NCBI GenBank assembly: GCA_026874595.1
Contig: CM049309.1
Coordinates: 17,316,576-17,380,575, forward strand
DNA length: 64,000 nucleotides
Source: Sipunculus nudus
Lineage: Eukaryota; Annelida; Sipuncula; Golfingiida; Sipunculidae
Direction: 5' to 3'
Position 1 is the first letter of the stretch. The number at the start of each line of letters is the position of its first letter. The position numbers and the translations under genes are program-made. Positions 60,348 through 64,000 of the stretch are shown one piece after another. The notes under the pieces were generated by a model, which was not told the DNA's origin, ran no database searches, and worked only from the letters and a program-made list of their open reading frames with translations.

Positions 60348-63148
60348 CATTCTGTAAGAAATATTATGTATTCTAACAAGTAGGTTGAAACTCTTAAAGT
60401 CGCTAATGAAAGACAAATAAGTGATATTCATTGAAAAGGCAAGATAAAAAAAAAAGCCTCATGTTGATTAGGATTTTTATAAGAAACAATATTGCTAGTG
60501 AATGACGTCACAATTAAGGGCGGCCTACCTGATCTTCACATATTCCGGGAACACTCTTTGATATATCGGGGTATTCCCCTCAAGCGCGTGCAGTCCGTCG
60601 TAGCAGACGACTAACAGTGATTCCCGGGCGGGAAATGCAGTAGCATATTGACCCGCGACTCAGAGCGAGGCAATCGCTGCGAGACTGTGACCTAACAAGC
60701 CCGCAGTGAATAAACATTTATAGGCACTCACAAGGCTGGTAGGACAATCGGCGTGAGTGTAACAGCGTGCCCTAAATGTTACAAAAATCCGAGTCCATTG
60801 AGCAAATATAACAGTAATAAGGCATTGACGAAACGGGCTGTAATGATCTTAATGTGCTGTTGGAAATAGAGTGGGATTTTCAAAATCCCACTTATTACAG
60901 CAAGCCGGCTCCAGATAACAACGTTTTTGTATATACAAGCTCGTTTGGTTCGTTGATCATTTATCTTCCTTGGTTGCTTCCAATCATTAACGTAACAACA
61001 ATGCCGATGGAAGGATGGAGTGACGAAACTGAGCGTGTACGGACGAAGTATATGAATAAAACAACGCCAAACGGTGCCGTCATGGCGAGCACGGGAAATA
61101 TATCAGGGCCGGCATACCTTGGCCCTTTGGTCACAATCCAAAATATTGCTAATGCGTGTACAGGTTCATGTAGACCTATAGATACATCGCGATCAACGAT
61201 TTAAATGACTTCATGGGATCAATTTCGTAAAATTTAAGTTTGTCCCATAAGACTCTTTCAATGTCTGTTTTTGTTTATTATAAATATTATAATATTAAAG
61301 GTGATATTTGGTATATAATACAATAGCATACCATATAATATAATATAAAACCACACCGCTCATAAGAAGACTTTCCTTGTCTAATTGTTTCATATACAGG
61401 TTGACTGCAAGAAAAGGTATATACAGGACATACAATTTCCGGATTAGATATTTTGAAAACATAATTTCAACAAACGTGTCTTAGGTGTATATTAAAAAAG
61501 TCTCTTTAAGATCACTCCACATTTCATAGCAAATCAGATTGTTTCATGCACATCTGACAGGCCCGTTTCTCGGGTCACGGTTCTTGAATTTTAACAAGGC
61601 AAATCAATTTCTCACCACATTGATATGTATACACTTATAATTACAGTAGATGCATTCTTACTTTGTCATGTTTGTTTTATAACTGTTCACATTTTCAAGT
61701 GACGACGTTCGTTGCAGGAGAATTGGGTTTGTTTTAAGTGTTATATAGTATGTGTGCAGAGAAGAACATCGAAATACAAGAAACACCGTTTGACGACCAC
61801 ACAAGTAACACGACTTCCTGCAATAAGGAAAGCTTTGAATAAGTCTCCCTCAAGCACACGCACGACGACATGCCGTATAAATGTCCAACACGTACATTCC
61901 AGTTATACGACCATGCACTCATTGCATGTTGTTTCCCATTAATAGCCGTGTTATCGGGTTGTTATTAACTATAGAGGTGTATACCGGAATATATTGGTCA
62001 TAACACATGGACTACGAAGCCTTAAAAATACAGAGATTAGCTTAGAGACATTACAGTGCAGTTTTCGGTATGACTACCCACACGATTCAAAGTAGGCCCT
62101 ATCATTCCAGTTCAAAAGCTAACTGAGTCATGTAATCATCGTTAGATGATTACTTGATCGTTGAATTCTTCATTATAGACACTCAATTTCTTCTAACCCT
62201 CCCCTTTCCAATTCCTGGATATATCCGCTCCAGTCTCAAGACAAGTGCTCTAAAAGCAGTCGCTAACTTTAAGTACCTGTATATATACGACGCTCTAGTG
62301 TCAGGGGTTTCCAACTCTTTAGGTAATCAGAATACGTGAGGGAGTGTTAGAGTTTAGTGGCAGGATGTGGGGTGGCTGGGGAGAGGGGTAACGTGTAATG
62401 ACGACAGACATTTAGACGTTCATTACACGCGAGTGTGGCCACGCTGGGGCGCCCGGTGCAAATGGATGCCTCCAGGGCGCCGACGGACCTCCCAGCGAAC
62501 TGTTCAGTCGAATACTGGAGGGTGGAAAACAGGACTGCCGGCCGTAAAAAGAACTGTTAATTCACGTCGGTATTTTATTGATCATGCTTAGGGTATCCGT
62601 GCGGTATTACTGCCCGTATTCGTGTATACTTCATGAACTCCTAAGTCTGAAGAGAACCCTTTGAACCAAACAAGTCCAAGATTTCTGACGCTCACCAATT
62701 TGGTCGACGTGAAGTATCGACTTGAGATTACCGATGTTTGTTAGGCTATCCATGCCTGTTATTACACCGCAAGCCACGCAATGTAGAGATTCCTGCTAAA
62801 TCAACGTGTACTCTCCCGGAATATTGAATAGGCAGAACATTCATGCCTCAATAGGATGTCTCTACGAGCCCGTCTATGTATTAAAAATCCTATGGGATAT
62901 TGCTAGGAGCTTATGACTATATACCCTACCAATGCCCCACATATATAATCCCCAATTACTATCAACCGAACAATAACCCCCCCTTCCAAGCCGCGAAAGT
63001 GAGGCAGATGCAATTTCACCACAAGAAATTATAGTCAACAACTCCTCCATATAAATAACTAATTAGTCATGAAATGCCTGTAATTTAAGACCACTTTTGG
63101 CGAGTCCCACATTTGGTCCTTTACACGGGTTTTTTTATTATTTATCAC

Positions 63149-63152
<4 letters not shown>
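60348..63152. other. No recognisable gene
   Basis: The GC-richer frames at 60854-61204 and 62367-62591 have no recognisable domain. The rest is AT-rich. Confidence 0.4.

Positions 63153-63194
<42 letters not shown>
63153..63194. repeat. (TA)n microsatellite
   Basis: About 21 TA repeats. Confidence 0.96.
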
Positions 63195-63199
<5 letters not shown>

Positions 63200-63724
63200 G
63201 AACCATATTTTTACTTTATATGCTATACACCACAAGAAAAAAAAAAAGATCCACGCATAATTTTCAGAACAAAACATCCCAACCCCAACACGCATACATA
63301 AACACAGATGTATCAATATGTGTGTGTATGTTTGTGTGTGTATAAACAAGTACAGTGTGATATAATCAGATTGGAAATGGTTTTATGGCTAAATACCCTG
63401 CTGTAAATATCCGGGGTAATTGTTTTGGGACTTTGTGAATTTCCATTGATCAATATATGGATCACAGCCAAGTGTCGGAGCAGGTACGTTTTATCTCTCG
63501 TTAGATTTAAACAATCCCTGCGTGCTATAGAAACTGGGGTTCATGATCTGACCAGTGTTAGCTATATATGTTTATTTATGCAAGGAATAGCCGGCCTCTG
63601 TTTTATATACGTGTCGTGTGTGTTCTTTTATGTCATTGTTTATTATACAAAAACAGAGGTAGGATGGTGAAAAGAGATTGTTTATGTATATTAAGAGCCA
63701 AAAAGGAGCTGTGATAATGTTTAT

Positions 63725-64000
63725 AGTCAAGACCGCCCAATCCGAGACTAATACCGACATTAGGTTCAGAAGCCAAACCAAACCCGAAACTAAAGGATCC
63801 GAGACCGTTATCAAGAACGAAACCTTACAGGATCCGTGAACGCGATCAAAATTCAAACCTTAGAATGTGAGATCGTGATCAAGGTCAAAACTTTTGGATC
63901 GAAGAGAGTGATCAAGGTCGCTACCTTTGGATCCAAGACCGTGATCAAGACCAAACCCTTATCGGATCCGACACCGTGATCAAGATCGAAACCTTACAGG
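63725..64000. repeat. 34-36-bp minisatellite running off the window
   Basis: Units of the type GGATCCGAGACCGTGATCAA plus GATCGAAACCTTACA recur near 63798, 63831, 63868, 63896, 63931 and 63965, with looser copies from about 63728. The array is not complete at the right edge. Confidence 0.88.

Noticed and set aside
60854-61204. 116-codon frame
   Set aside because: It does not start at ATG, has no recognised domain, and lies in otherwise non-coding DNA.

Overview
This 64 kb window looks like intergenic or deep intronic DNA from an animal genome, most likely a marine invertebrate and probably a mollusc. The pointers are a low-GC background, many long (TA)n tracts, tRNA-derived SINE-like heads, short terminal-inverted-repeat (TIR) elements, a truncated non-LTR retrotransposon, and an array built on TGACCTTGACCTTTGACC of a kind I associate with molluscs and other marine invertebrates. 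The taxonomic call is inference. I found no marker gene, no rRNA or snRNA, and no bacterial-style operon. I could not recognise any intact protein-coding gene. Almost all long open frames are chance frames, low-complexity tracts, or frames running through repeats.

Layout. 0-10 kb: a decayed Harbinger-like MITE (135-447), a 15-bp degenerate array (about 2.3-2.5 kb) and a 48-bp minisatellite (5606-5998). 10-20 kb: an intact-ended 338-bp MITE with perfect 35-bp TIRs (10535-10872), the first copy of a dispersed repeat family, a 29-bp array (18.1-18.37 kb) and a SINE-like remnant. 20-30 kb: long TA and GT microsatellites, an ACTCG-rich TIR element (23797-23943), a degenerate GCGGCAAC array (24.7-25.3 kb), a Tigger/pogo-like MITE (27307-27475) and a candidate promoter near 28 kb. 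30-40 kb: a likely solo LTR (30216-30938), then the most interesting locus. That locus (33623-34777) is an ACTCG-rich TIR element carrying a 637-bp insertion flanked by 10-bp direct repeats. The insertion is a 306-bp unit repeated in tandem, and each unit holds a tRNA-like cloverleaf mounted on an 18-bp stem. A strong imperfect hairpin lies at 38363-38425.

40-50 kb: a candidate promoter plus short first exon near 41.5 kb, a hAT-like MITE (43289-43543), a perfect 76-bp tandem duplication (46145-46296) and an array of about 145-bp repeats, each carrying stacked nuclear-receptor half-sites (46.5-47.7 kb). 50-64 kb: a GTA-rich trinucleotide tract, a 5'-truncated and frameshifted LINE (about 52.65-54.56 kb), a (CT)n(TA)n(GA)n hairpin-capable microsatellite (59656-59788), a duplicated short element (58635 and 60275) and a 34-36-bp minisatellite that runs off the right edge.

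Functionally this is a repeat-rich stretch, not a cooperating gene set. The only biology with possible novelty is structural: the tandem tRNA-on-a-stem unit and its nested insertion history. The promoter-like clusters are hypotheses and carry low confidence.
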